A stretch of 64,000 nucleotides of DNA, taken from assembly GCA_958438515.1 (NCBI GenBank), contig CAUBRZ010000002.1, positions 1 to 64,000 on the forward strand. The letters are read 5' to 3'. The translations under genes were made by a program, and so were the position numbers. Under the pieces are notes generated by a model that was not told where the DNA came from, did no database searches, and worked only from the letters and a program-made list of their open reading frames with translations. The DNA is from an uncultured Clostridium sp. (GTDB lineage: Bacteria; Bacillota; Clostridia; TANB77; CAG-508). Below are positions 28,475-38,292 of this stretch, one piece after another (position 1 is the first letter of the stretch; each line of letters opens with the position of its first letter).

Positions 28475-30297
28475 TTTTTAAAAAACTTATCAAATAACCC
28501 TTGAGATTGGTTGTTTTTCTTAGTCTTTGTCTTTGATTGTTTTTGTTTTGCTATTTTTTTCTTGTTATTCTTTTTATTTTCTACCTTTTCTTCTGCAATA
28601 TCTTCATCTTCATAATCTTCTTGAAAATCCTCACTATACCCCTTAAAAAATCCTCTTAAAAACTCTTCTTTGCCCTCATCATCTTCTGACTCAGAATAAT
28701 TATTTCTATAATCATTATAATAATCATCTTCATCATATTCATCATCATAATCATTATAATCATCATTTTCACCATAATTATCATAGTCATCATCATAGTC
28801 ATATGATTCATCATCATAATTATAATCGTCTTCATCATCTTCGTAAAATTCATCTTCGTCATATTTTTTATTTTTCTTTTTGTTATTTTCTTTTTTTACA
28901 GCACTATGAACTTTTTTGTTTCCTTGTTTGCTGTTATGACGTTTTTGTTCTTCTTTTTCTTTATCTTTTCTGGTTATTTCATCATCATCTTCATCATATG
29001 ATTCATCATTATAATCTAAATATCTATTAATACTTATCTCTTGTTTTTCTTTATTTTTACTATTTAAAAACATATCTGGTAAAAGTTCTGTATCATCTGT
29101 TTCTATTTCTTCTACTTTATAATCTGATAAATCTTTATTAAATTTCTCACTAACCTCTTCTTGGAATACATTATAAATGTTTTTTAATCCTTCTATTCTC
29201 CAATAGTTAGAATTTATCACTGTTCCCATATTAATTCTAGCACTTGTTATTTCTTCTTCTAAATATTTTTGTCTAGATTCAATGTCTCTTAAATAAGTTT
29301 TATTATATAATTCGTTATATGCCTTTTTAGTTGCTTTTCCCATTGTTTCTTTGATTATTAATTGATATAGATTATCAATTTGTTTAATATCTACTTCAAA
29401 GTTTTTACAAGCTTCTTCCATTAATTTTTCGTGCGTTCTTTTACCATTAATTGATGTCATTCTTTCATTATCTAGAAATCCAATAATATATTCTTTTTCT
29501 GCTCTTAAGAATGCTAATTTTACACTAGCATCTCTTAGTAATTTTTCTGCTTTTCCTAATTTTATATTTTCGTTATTTAAATCATTTAAAAGTTTTTTCA
29601 TTCTTTCATAAGTACTAAGATATAATTCTGCTTCTTTCTGAGCAATTAGCATTCTTGTATTGACAGCTAATGATATTGCTTGATCATAAAATGCTACCTT
29701 TTCGCTTTTTCCGTTTTTTATCATTATGTTTATTATTTCTTGTATATCTTGTTCTTTATCACAATTCATAAAATCTTTAATCTTTTTTACATCTTTTACA
29801 TCTATTTGATTAAACATTTGATTAGCATTATCTATATTGTTCATATGATTTGTTTCTGCTGCTCTTCTAATTCTTGTAAACTTATTTCTTTCTTTTTGTC
29901 TTTGAGTAAAAATAACTAAAGATTTTACATATTTTTCTCTTAAATCTTTTAATTTTTCATTATTTTCATCCATTATTCCTTCTATTTTTTGTAATTTAGT
30001 ATCTAAGGTATTTGGATTTTCTCCTAAATCATTAAAAAATACATTTCTTGCATTTTCTAATTCTAGATTTGACTTGTGTAATTCTGCTTGCTCGTTTTGA
30101 ATTTCTTCAATTTCTTTTGCTACCTCATCAAATTTTACAATTACCTTTTCTTCTTCTTCTACTACTTTTTGATATTCTTTTACTGCTTCTAACATTTTAC
30201 AGTAATTTTCATAGTTTAATTTTAAGTTGTTTTCTTTAGTAAACCCGAAAATTTTTTCAAAATATCTTTCTAAGACAATTGCACTTCTCTCATACAT
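28471..30297 (-). CDS. Long coiled-coil protein with acidic Asp/Tyr/Glu-rich tail
   Basis: This 608-aa product is mostly alpha-helical coiled coil (about 40-390) with many Lys/Glu/Asn. A low-complexity tail (about 410-570) alternates DDE, DDY and YDD blocks, and the end is strongly basic (KNNKKKIAKQKQSKTKTKKNN). There is no signal peptide, so it is cytoplasmic. The charge layout, with an acidic disordered tail and a basic terminus, would fit a structural, nucleoid-associated or scaffold protein, but I recognise no family. Confidence 0.75.
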   Translation of the reverse strand: MYERSAIVLERYFEKIFGFTKENNLKLNYENYCKMLEAVKEYQKVVEEEEKVIVKFDEVAKEIEEIQNEQAELHKSNLELENARNVFFNDLGENPNTLDTKLQKIEGIMDENNEKLKDLREKYVKSLVIFTQRQKERNKFTRIRRAAETNHMNNIDNANQMFNQIDVKDVKKIKDFMNCDKEQDIQEIINIMIKNGKSEKVAFYDQAISLAVNTRMLIAQKEAELYLSTYERMKKLLNDLNNENIKLGKAEKLLRDASVKLAFLRAEKEYIIGFLDNERMTSINGKRTHEKLMEEACKNFEVDIKQIDNLYQLIIKETMGKATKKAYNELYNKTYLRDIESRQKYLEEEITSARINMGTVINSNYWRIEGLKNIYNVFQEEVSEKFNKDLSDYKVEEIETDDTELLPDMFLNSKNKEKQEISINRYLDYNDESYDEDDDEITRKDKEKEEQKRHNSKQGNKKVHSAVKKENNKKKNKKYDEDEFYEDDEDDYNYDDESYDYDDDYDNYGENDDYNDYDDEYDEDDYYNDYRNNYSESEDDEGKEEFLRGFFKGYSEDFQEDYEDEDIAEEKVENKKNNKKKIAKQKQSKTKTKKNNQSQGLFDKFFKN

Positions 30298-30346
30298 TGT
30301 GAAACCTCCAAAATTCTACTTTTTTCCCTATTATACATAAAATAAT

Positions 30347-30378
30347 AAAAAAAGTCTAGTATTAACTAAACTTTTTTT
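30347..30378 (-). terminator. Terminator near the lipase-like gene
   Basis: Arms AAAGTCTAGT / ACTAAACTTT with a TTAA-type loop lie about 105 nt beyond the stop at 30482, with a T-run on both strands. It is placed so that it would include the RLGLKPEE-coding stretch in the same transcript. Confidence 0.7.
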
Positions 30379-30481
30379 ATTTTATATTAAACTTTTTTAT
30401 TTAATAATTTCATTTTTGCTATATTCTTCTGGTTTTAACCCTAATCTTGTTTTTGTATAATCATTCCTTTTATTTTGTCTT

Positions 30482-31583
30482 TTATTCTTCTTTTTTTCTT
30501 ATATTAATGCTAGGTTTCTTAATTTCTATATTACTTTTTCCTATTTCAAAAAATGCGTTCAAAGTCTTTGTCATTATTTCTTTACTTTCTTGGTCAAGAT
30601 GTTTATAAGTTGTTAGCATTGCCTTTGCACTTACAAACCATTTACTACTAATTTCAGACAAAGTCTGTGCCTTTGTTGCATTTAATATTTCAAATAATGT
30701 GTCAACAAATTCCTCTCTTTGTTTTGGGCTGACTTCTTTTAACCAATCCGTAATTGTTTTATCTATAAATTCACTTGAATTAGTTAATTCATCTTTTACA
30801 AAACTATCAGCTAATACTTGCCATGTATATAAATCATGTTGCATTATTCCGAGTTTGTGTACTTTTCAAAATAATTGTTTCTTCTTCATGATTTAAAAGT
30901 CTTCCAATTATTGAAGTTTGTGGTATGTAAGTGTGAACTCTATCTATTATTTCTTTATATTGTTCGCTATTTACTACTTCATCACAAAATCCTGGTCCAT
31001 CATTATTATAGACATTAATTATTTTATCTTTGACATGTTTGTTACAAAATGCTGCTGCATATACTGCAAGGTTTCCTCCTTTTGAATGTCCACCAACACG
31101 AATTCTATTTTTATATTTTTTTGCTACACTTTCTAAATAATTTACTGCATCTGTTTGGGCTGGAACTAATTTACTAAAACTCATATTAAAATCTTCTTTC
31201 CATCCAACTATTGTATTATCTGTTCCTCTATAAGCTACATAAATTGTCTTATCTTGCATAATAATTGTAATAGCAGAAAATTGTTTTTCTTGAATAGGAT
31301 CAACTTTGTTTATATAATTTGTTAATTTCATATTTCCAAATCTTATACTATTTGCAAGTACTGGAAATAAATCTATATCCTCTTTTTGTAATATTCTTCC
31401 TGTTGTTCCTATTTTTTTATATCTTTTATATACTTCTTTTATTGTAATTTCCTCATCTTCATTTATCAATCCATCTAGTGGAAAATAAGATAAACGTGCT
31501 AATATTAAATTGTCTATTTCATTAAATTCTACTTTTTCTAATTCTATATCTCTCCATTGAATATAATCAAATATATTTGCCAT
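30482..31583 (-). CDS. Mbeg1-like (DUF2974) lipase-fold protein, one CGG recoding site
   Basis: The corrected product is 366 aa. It has the alpha/beta-hydrolase nucleophile elbow GGHSKGGNLAVYAA near residue 175, preceded by YVAYRGTDNTIVGWKEDFNMSF, as in DUF2974. C is skipped at CGG 30849-30851 (KSTQT-G-IMQHDLYTWQVL); unshifted product would lose the C-terminal 120 residues. Past the stop at 30482 another frame encodes NDYTKTRLGLKPEEYSKN, so the gene may extend further if a base was gained in the run of seven A near 30495. A hydrolase gene lies 17 nt upstream. Confidence 0.88.
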
Positions 31584-31600
31584 TTATTCTTCCTTCTTTC

Positions 31601-32491
31601 CTATTTACATCTATTATTAATAAAATTTATTATTTGATTAGCTAATATTTCTTCTTTTTCATTATATCTATGATTTGCTCCATCTATATAATCTATATCT
31701 TTTTCACTGTTTGTTATTATATTATTAAGATTTGTTACTAATTCATCTGCTTTTTGTAAAATCATCTCATTTTTGTTTCCCCATCTCATAAATAGAGGTA
31801 CCTCAATATTATTTAGTTTTTCTAAATTTTTATCCTTTTCATATTGTGCAAAATTAATTTGTTTATTATCCCTCGTATATCTTAGAAATGTTTTTACACT
31901 AATTGGATGGATAAATGCTTCTTTTGGCATTAAGTCATATATTTTATTGTTTTCTTCCTTTTCTTTTGCTAATTGCATATAACTCTCATAATTTTCTCCT
32001 AAATATGTTTTTATTGCTGTTGGTATATCTATTAATGATAATAATATTATCCCTTTAATATATTTTAATAATTCTTCTTCTCCTTCATCCTTTAGTTCAT
32101 TATACATATATACAATTTTTGTACAACCTAAACTGTGCCCTTGTAAATATATTTCTTTATATCCTAATTCTTTTAATTTAATTATTGCCCCTACTATGTC
32201 TTCATAACCTTCTAATACATCTTCATAAGAAGTTCCTACAAGGATTTTTTCTTTTTCCCCATCTATAGTTTTATTTGCGTATTTTACAAGTTCACTTCCT
32301 CTATTATTAAAACAAAAATAGTCAATTTCATTTTTATTTGCATACTCTGCAATTACAGTATCTCTCTTTTTAAAACAGTTACTACTCATTCCATGTACAG
32401 CTAAAATTACTCTTTGGTTATTCTCCTTTGCTTCATATAAAAAACCATTCAATAAAATACTGTCTGTTGCTAAAAAATCTATTCTTTTCAT
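31601..32491 (-). CDS. Alpha/beta hydrolase
   Basis: This 296-aa protein has an oxyanion region VILAVHGMSSNC, the nucleophile elbow LQGHSLGCTK, an acid region (PLFMRWGNKNEM) and a terminal His (IDGANHRYNEKEE). It resembles DUF1749/serine aminopeptidase-type hydrolases. Substrate unknown, probably an ester or peptide. It forms a pair with the lipase-like gene downstream. Confidence 0.87.
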   Translation of the reverse strand: MKRIDFLATDSILLNGFLYEAKENNQRVILAVHGMSSNCFKKRDTVIAEYANKNEIDYFCFNNRGSELVKYANKTIDGEKEKILVGTSYEDVLEGYEDIVGAIIKLKELGYKEIYLQGHSLGCTKIVYMYNELKDEGEEELLKYIKGIILLSLIDIPTAIKTYLGENYESYMQLAKEKEENNKIYDLMPKEAFIHPISVKTFLRYTRDNKQINFAQYEKDKNLEKLNNIEVPLFMRWGNKNEMILQKADELVTNLNNIITNSEKDIDYIDGANHRYNEKEEILANQIINFINNRCK

Positions 32492-32563
32492 AGTTTTCTC
32501 CTTTCTGAACTTATTATAAACTAAGTATTATTTTTTTTCAATTATTTTTCTACAATCTTTTTA

Positions 32564-32599
32564 TAATAAAAATAGAGATGATTATAATATTTTCATCTC
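32564..32599 (-). terminator. Terminator of rnpB
   Basis: Arms GAGATGA / TCATCTC with an 11-nt loop lie 19 nt beyond the rnpB 3' end, followed on the minus strand by TATTTTTATT. Confidence 0.7.
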
Positions 32600-32617
32600 C
32601 TAAAAAACTATAAAAAT

Positions 32618-32975
32618 AGAGCAAATCTGTAAGCCGGATTCTGTCTTTTAAAATAGTCATTTATCTAGAATAGATATTGCTATCTATTTCAAGCCACTCA
32701 AAGAGATTTTAAGAAACAGCTTTTAAGAGCTCTTAGCTGTCTTCTCTCTAAGGTGTTGCTCCAGATGGGGTTTACACTGACCCATTATATCACTATAATG
32801 GCGGTGAGCTCTTACCACACCTTTTCACCCTTACCTTTAAAAGGCGGTTATTTTCTGTTGCACTTTCCTTAAGGTCACCCTCACTAGACGTTATCTAGCA
32901 TCTTTGCTCTATGGAGTCCGGACTTTCCTCTCGTAGTTCCTTTCGGAATTTACCAGCGACTATTCAATTTACTCT
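32618..32975 (-). ncRNA. rnpB: RNase P RNA
   Basis: On the complement the conserved core GAGGAAAGTCCGGACTCC lies near the 5' end, and ACAGAATCCGGCTTACAG near the 3' end. The ends pair perfectly as helix P1 (AGAGTAAAT with ATTTGCTCT, one G-T pair), which fixes the boundaries at about 32975 and 32618, roughly 358 nt. It is the ribozyme that matures tRNA 5' ends. CGG occurs here freely because the RNA is not translated. Confidence 0.95.
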
Positions 32976-32983
32976 TGTTTTTT

Positions 32984-33012
32984 ATTATAACACATATTTG
33001 TTTTTTTCTCAA
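32984..33012 (-). promoter_or_regulatory. Promoter of rnpB
   Basis: TTGAGA (33007-33012 on the complement), a 17-nt spacer and TATAAT (32984-32989) with a TG extension. The expected start falls at the 5' end deduced from helix P1. Confidence 0.8.
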
Positions 33013-33020
33013 CGAAAATA

Positions 33021-33989
33021 TTACAAATTATCTATCTCTTCTAATATATTTTTATATTTTATTAAGAAAACTGCTTCGTCTTTTACTTCTACTGCATTTT
33101 GCAATTCATTTATCATCACATAAGTTTTACTAATTATATATTGTTTATTAGAATCAATATTTGTATTGCTTAATAATTTTGAATATACATCAACTGCTTG
33201 TTTCACATCTTTAGATATTTGTATCCAATCTTTAGAATCTAATTTTGAATAAGCTTTAAATATATTTGCTTTTGTTTCTATTGTTACTTTCTTTACTTCA
33301 TCTTTTGTTGTATTTTCTATAAACTTTGGTATATAGTCATAAAGCTTAGATAATTGATTTAATGTTTCTTCTTTTTTATTTTGATTTACCACTATTGTTA
33401 AATTATCAAATTCCTTATTAAATCCTAAAATATCTTCTTTTGCAATATCTAATTTATATAAATCCAAAGTAATTGTAGGAATAGAAGAATACAATGTTTC
33501 TACTTCAGTTTTTACATTTGTCCAATCTATTTTTTCTGAGTTTACTAACACACCTTCTGATTCTAAATTGAATTTTTTGCCTTGATTACTATTACTATTA
33601 TTATTACTACTTGCAGAACCACCAGAAGTATTAGAGGTTGATTGATTGTTACTAGAACCATGTCCTCCTTCTTCTCCCGATGAGCTAACAGATTCTGGAG
33701 TTGAAGCTGAGTTAGCTTGTGAATCTTGTTTGGTATTATTATCAGAAGATCCCTGATTCTTTGTTTGCTTTGATACATTACTTACTGATATATGATAATT
33801 TCTAGTTTCTATATTATTCATTTCATTTAATAAATTAACTATCTTGTCTTCTAAAAAATCAATTTCGGAAATTTCCTTTTCATTGTTCTCTTTTTGATTT
33901 CCCTTGCTTACATTTGCGTATAAAGTGATAGATAATATAATAATTACGATAATTAAAAAACAAAATGATATTTTTCTGAATTTTTTCAA
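33021..33989 (-). CDS. Secreted or anchored hypothetical protein with Ser/Asn/Gly linker
   Basis: This 322-aa product has an N-terminal hydrophobic helix (about 8-25), a helical stretch, a low-complexity Ser/Asn/Gly/Gln linker (about 78-140, with SSSGEEGGHGSSNN), and a helical C-terminal domain (about 150-322) with no motif I recognise. No LPxTG or lipobox is seen, so it is probably an N-terminally anchored extracellular protein. Confidence 0.75.
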   Translation of the reverse strand: MKKFRKISFCFLIIVIIILSITLYANVSKGNQKENNEKEISEIDFLEDKIVNLLNEMNNIETRNYHISVSNVSKQTKNQGSSDNNTKQDSQANSASTPESVSSSGEEGGHGSSNNQSTSNTSGGSASSNNNSNSNQGKKFNLESEGVLVNSEKIDWTNVKTEVETLYSSIPTITLDLYKLDIAKEDILGFNKEFDNLTIVVNQNKKEETLNQLSKLYDYIPKFIENTTKDEVKKVTIETKANIFKAYSKLDSKDWIQISKDVKQAVDVYSKLLSNTNIDSNKQYIISKTYVMINELQNAVEVKDEAVFLIKYKNILEEIDNL

Positions 33990-34110
33990 AGTATAACCTC
34001 CATTATTTTTCTATTTTTTCTAGTATTTACATTTTTATTTTAGTTTATTCCTAGTATAAATTTATATATATTTTTTTATAATAAATATAAAGAAAATTTA
34101 GGAGATTAAA

Positions 34111-34392
34111 ATGATTGCAACTGTTAATTTATATAGTAACAAAAAAGGTGAGTTAAATAAATTTTTAAGTCATTTTTACAATACAAATTTGGATATTAAT
34201 AATCATTTAAAATGGGAAAAAAAATATGAAAATCCAGTAGAATTAGCAGATTTAATTGGTACTTTTATTGATAATTCAGATGACTATTCTTTTAATATGT
34301 GGATTAGTTTAGATAAAGATATTTTTATTAAGATAACAGATGAAAATGCTGATGAAATTATTCGTTATCTTTATGAAAGGTTTCCTTATTAA
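34111..34392 (+). CDS. Small hypothetical protein
   Basis: This 93-aa protein starts MIATVNLYSNKKGELNKFL and ends IIRYLYERFPY. It is acidic and soluble with no motif I can name. It has a good AGGAG ribosome site and lies alone on the plus strand between two minus-strand genes. Confidence 0.75.
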   Translation: MIATVNLYSNKKGELNKFLSHFYNTNLDINNHLKWEKKYENPVELADLIGTFIDNSDDYSFNMWISLDKDIFIKITDENADEIIRYLYERFPY

Positions 34393-34537
34393 TAATTCTA
34401 TTTTTTATATTTTTTTAATTTTTCTAAAATTAGTAATTTTAAAATGGATGTTAATGCAAAAAGAGCATTACTATTTTCTAGCATATTTTTACATAGCTAC
34501 TTAGTAATTGCTCTACTTTTTTTACTTTTTTATTTTA

Positions 34538-35086
34538 TTATTCTTTTTCGTCATCTTTTTTATCTTTCTTGCTTTCTTCTTTCTTATCATCTTTTGTTTT
34601 TACATCTGATTCTACTTCAACTGTCTTTTCTAAATTTGATTTTTCATCTTTATCATCTTTTACTTCTTTTACTTCTTCTACTTCAATTTCTTCTATAATT
34701 TCTACTTCTTTTGCTTGCTCTGTTTCTAATTTTTCTCCACAATTTGGACAGAATTTCACTTCTTTTTCTATCTCAGCATAACATTTTGGACATTGTTTTT
34801 TATTGTTTAACTCTAAACATTGTTTTAATAAGCTATCTATCTCATCACTAAGAACATCTATTTTTGTACATTTTTCTTCTAATTCATTTTCAATAGACAT
34901 TTCATCTTCTCTTATATGTTTTTCATATACTTTTTTTCCTATTTCTTCGTAAATATCGTTTACTTGTGTTCTTAACTCACTTATTTTTAATTTCATTTTT
35001 GTCTCTTTTGCTATCTTTCCTGTTTTATCTGCTGTTATTTTGTATGCCTCAGACGCCTTCTTTCCTAACTTATCAAAAAATTCCAT
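34538..35086 (-). CDS. Coiled-coil zinc-ribbon protein with acidic tail
   Basis: This 182-aa product has an N-terminal amphipathic part (FFDKLGKKASEAYKITADKTGK), a coiled coil (about 30-95), a zinc ribbon with two CxxC pairs (CPKCYAEI...CPNCGEKLE, about 98-120), and a Glu/Lys/Asp-rich disordered tail. Similar proteins are common in Clostridia. Function unknown. Confidence 0.82.
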   Translation of the reverse strand: MEFFDKLGKKASEAYKITADKTGKIAKETKMKLKISELRTQVNDIYEEIGKKVYEKHIREDEMSIENELEEKCTKIDVLSDEIDSLLKQCLELNNKKQCPKCYAEIEKEVKFCPNCGEKLETEQAKEVEIIEEIEVEEVKEVKDDKDEKSNLEKTVEVESDVKTKDDKKEESKKDKKDDEKE

Positions 35087-35142
35087 AATATCTCTTCCTT
35101 CCTTTTTATATTATTTTTTATTATTTGAAAACTTCATAATAA

Positions 35143-36126
35143 TTATTCACTTTTTTTATCTCTTGTCATTAGGTTCTTTACAGCTTTTTCAGGCTCTAAC
35201 TTACCATATATTACTTCATATACTGTTTCTATAATTGGCATATAGACATCATTTTTCTTTCCTAATTCATATGCCACATCTATATTATCAATACTTTCTA
35301 TTACCATTCCTACTTCTTTTTTAGCCTCTTCTAATGTTTTTCCTTCTCCAATTAATTTTCCGGCTTTTCTGTTTCTACTGTGTTCACTAAGACATGTTAC
35401 TATTAAATCTCCTAACCCACTTAAGCCATAGAAAGTTTCCTTTTTACCTCCTAATTTTTCACCAAGTCTTGCTATTTCTGTAAGTCCCCTTGTAATAAGT
35501 GCAGCAAAACTATTATCACCTAATCCAATTCCTGCTGCTACTCCAGCACAAAACGCAATAATATTTTTTAGAGCTCCTCCTAATTCAACACCTTTTACAT
35601 CAGTTGATGTATAAATTCTCATCTTTTCTGTCATGAATGTATTTTGTACTAAATCTAATACTTCTTCATGTTCTGATGCAACTACTAATACTGTTGGAAC
35701 TGCAATTGAAACTTCCTCTGCATGGCTTGGACCTGATAAAACTCCTATTTTAACTGTTGGTAGTTCTTCTTTTATTACTTCATCCAATGTTTTTAAACTG
35801 TCTTTTTCAAATCCCTTTGAACATATAATAACTGGCTTATCTTGTACATATTGCTTATATTGTTTAAATATTGACCTTGTGAATTTTGAAGGTGTTACAT
35901 GTAAAATGAATTCTGCATCTTTTATAACAGGTTCAAATTCTGTTAAACACTCTATATTTTCTGGTATTTCTATATTAGGTAAAAATTTACACTTTTTTTC
36001 TTCATTTATTAATCGTTTTTCTTCTTCTTCATAAGACCAAATCTTTACATTATTACCATTTTTAGCTAAGTGTATTGCTAATGCTACTCCCCAACTTCCA
36101 CTTCCTATAATTGCTACATTTCTCAT
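35143..36126 (-). CDS. gpsA: Glycerol-3-phosphate dehydrogenase (NAD(P)+)
   Basis: This 327-aa enzyme reduces DHAP to sn-glycerol-3-phosphate for phospholipid synthesis. It has the Rossmann motif IGSGSWGVALA at the N-terminus, SGPSHAEEV, and the catalytic Lys region VELGGALKNIIAF with GLGDLIVTC. It is followed in the genome's direction by der and plsY, and PlsY uses its product. No recoding sites. Confidence 0.96.
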   Translation of the reverse strand: MRNVAIIGSGSWGVALAIHLAKNGNNVKIWSYEEEEKRLINEEKKCKFLPNIEIPENIECLTEFEPVIKDAEFILHVTPSKFTRSIFKQYKQYVQDKPVIICSKGFEKDSLKTLDEVIKEELPTVKIGVLSGPSHAEEVSIAVPTVLVVASEHEEVLDLVQNTFMTEKMRIYTSTDVKGVELGGALKNIIAFCAGVAAGIGLGDNSFAALITRGLTEIARLGEKLGGKKETFYGLSGLGDLIVTCLSEHSRNRKAGKLIGEGKTLEEAKKEVGMVIESIDNIDVAYELGKKNDVYMPIIETVYEVIYGKLEPEKAVKNLMTRDKKSE

Positions 36127-36192
36127 AATATTCTCTCCTTTGTTTAAATATATGCTACCTCTATTACATTAACTACTAAAAATATGAAAGCT

Positions 36193-36837
36193 TTACTTTT
36201 TTAAATTCAATTTATTTTCTGTTCCACTTAATATTCTTTTTATATTACTTCTGTGGTTATATAATACTATTACTGCTAATATTACACTATATATAAAATA
36301 TACACTTCCTCTTTTCCCTTCTGTTAATACTGTGTAATTATCATTAATAAATAATGTCAATACTGGAAATAATACAGCTGCTGAAACTGAACCTAAAGAT
36401 ACTATTTTTGTTAATATCATTAATACTAGTGCAAATACTAAACAAATCAATCCAATTTGCCAATTACTCATAAGGATTACCCCAAGTGATGTTGCGACTC
36501 CTTTTCCTCCTTTGAACTGAAAAAATATTGGGAATGTATGACCAACAACAACTGCAATACCTGCAACTTGAATTAATAATTCTTTATTAACTCCTTCTAC
36601 CATATTTCCTACGATGATTGCAATAGCTATTGAAACTACTCCTTTTAACACATCACAAACAAGAGTTAATGCTGCTGCTCTTTTTCCTACAGAACGTAAC
36701 ATATTAGTACTTCCTGCATTTCCACTTCCTTTTTCTCTTATATCAAATCCAGCCATTTTTTTACTAAATATGACTGAAAAATTAACACTTCCTATTAAGT
36801 AGGCTATAATTGCCATTATTACATATGTAACTATCAT
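36193..36837 (-). CDS. plsY: Acyl-phosphate:glycerol-3-phosphate acyltransferase
   Basis: This 214-aa membrane enzyme transfers acyl from acyl-phosphate to glycerol-3-phosphate. It has five predicted helices and the PlsY motifs GSGNAGSTNMLR, GHTFPIFFQFKGGKGVATSLG and LYNHRSNIKR. It lies between der and gpsA in one run. Confidence 0.96.
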   Translation of the reverse strand: MIVTYVIMAIIAYLIGSVNFSVIFSKKMAGFDIREKGSGNAGSTNMLRSVGKRAAALTLVCDVLKGVVSIAIAIIVGNMVEGVNKELLIQVAGIAVVVGHTFPIFFQFKGGKGVATSLGVILMSNWQIGLICLVFALVLMILTKIVSLGSVSAAVLFPVLTLFINDNYTVLTEGKRGSVYFIYSVILAVIVLYNHRSNIKRILSGTENKLNLKK

Positions 36838-36840
36838 CTT

Positions 36841-38185
36841 TTAAAAACCTCCCTTTTGAACTTCTTTTTCTGTTTTCTCTCTTGCTATCATTCTTACAGG
36901 TGTTCCTTCTAGTCCAAATTCCTTTCTTATTTGATTTACTAAATATCTTTCATATGAAAAATGAAATAAATCTTTGCTATTTACAAATATAACAAATGTT
37001 GGTGGCTTACTAGAAACCTGTGTTCCATAAAATATTTTTAACCTTTTTCCTTTATCTGTTGGTGGCTGAACAATCGCTATTGCTTCATTAATTACTTGAT
37101 TTAATACTGATGTTGATATCCTCATACTATTTTGAGCAGCAACATGATTTATCATATCAAATAATTTATTTACTCTCTGTCCAGTTTTTGCAGATATAAA
37201 TATAATTGGAGCATAAGATAAGTACTTTAATTTATCATATACTTCTTTCTTATATTTTTCCAAGGTTCCTGTTTCTTTTTCTACAGCATCCCATTTATTA
37301 ACTACAATAATAACACCTTTACCTGCTTCATGTGCTTCTCCTGCGATTTTAGCATCTTGATCTGTTACTCCTTGAACTGCATCTATCATCATTAAACATA
37401 CATCTGCTCTTTCTATTGCAAGTAAAGTTCTCATTATACTAAACTTTTCTATAGATTCTTTTATTTTGCTTTTCTTTCTTACTCCAGCAGTATCAATTAG
37501 TACATATTTTCCTGTTTCATTTTCAAATTCTGTATCTATAGCATCACGTGTTGTTCCTGCAATATCACTTACTATTGCTCTATTTTGACCTAGAATTTTA
37601 TTAATTAATGATGATTTTCCTACATTTGGTTTTCCTATAACTGCTACTTTTATTTTATTATCTTCTTCATCATTTTTTGTATCTTTTGGAAAACTTTCAT
37701 AAATTTTATCTAATACATCTCCTATCCCTATTGCATTTGCTGCAGATATAGGATATGGTTCTCCAATTCCTAAATTATAAAACTCATATATTTCTTGTTT
37801 ATCCTTTTCAAAATTATCAGCTTTATTACATACTAAAACAATTGGCTTCCCTGATTTTTTTAACATTAATGCTATTTCTCTATCAGCTGGTGTTATTCCT
37901 TGTCTTATATCTGTTAAGAACAATATTACATCTGCCATTGCTATTGCTAGATTTGCTTGTTCTCTCATTTGAGAAAGAATAATATCTTCTGAATCTGGTT
38001 CAATTCCACCTGTATCTATCAAAGTAAAATTTCTTCCTCTCCAATTCGTTTTTGCATATATTCTATCCCTTGTTACTCCTGGTGTATCTTGTACAATTGA
38101 TATTCTACTACCTGCCAAATAGTTAAAAATTGTTGACTTTCCTACATTTGGCTTTCCGGATAATTGCTACTATTGGTTCTGACAT
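36841..38185 (-). CDS. der: Ribosome-assembly GTPase Der, one CGG recoding site
   Basis: Der has two GTPase domains and a KH-like domain and is needed for 50S maturation. Corrected length is 447 aa. The first G1 motif is GKPNVGKST (residues 9-17), the second GKPNVGKSS (about 185), with DTGG, DTAG and two NKxD motifs. C is skipped at CGG 38156-38158, which precedes the very first Gly of G1 (VAII-G-KPNVGKS), eight codons into the gene. A start at the internal ATG 38118 would delete G1 and is rejected. As Der is essential in the bacteria studied, this site is hard to explain as decay. Confidence 0.95.
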
Positions 38186-38219
38186 TTTATTTTTCTCCCT
38201 TTTTGCATTTGATAGGTAT

Positions 38220-38249
38220 AGTATATCATACTTACTTAAAAAATAACAA
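38220..38249 (-). promoter_or_regulatory. Promoter of der-plsY-gpsA
   Basis: TTGTTA (38244-38249 on the complement), an 18-nt spacer and TATACT (38220-38225) with a TG extension. Confidence 0.6.
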
Positions 38250-38275
38250 GAGGTTGACTAAATTTATCAACCTCT
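38249..38275 (-). terminator. Terminator of pyk
   Basis: Perfect arms AGAGGTTGA / TCAACCTCT with a 9-nt loop lie 18 nt beyond the pyk stop, followed on the minus strand by TGTTATTTTTT. Confidence 0.85.
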
Positions 38276-38292
38276 TTTATAATTTTAAAGTT

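Noticed and set aside
36841..38118. Der starting at the Met at 38118
   Set aside because: It would remove the G1 motif of the first GTPase domain; the upstream ATG at 38185 gives it after one CGG skip.
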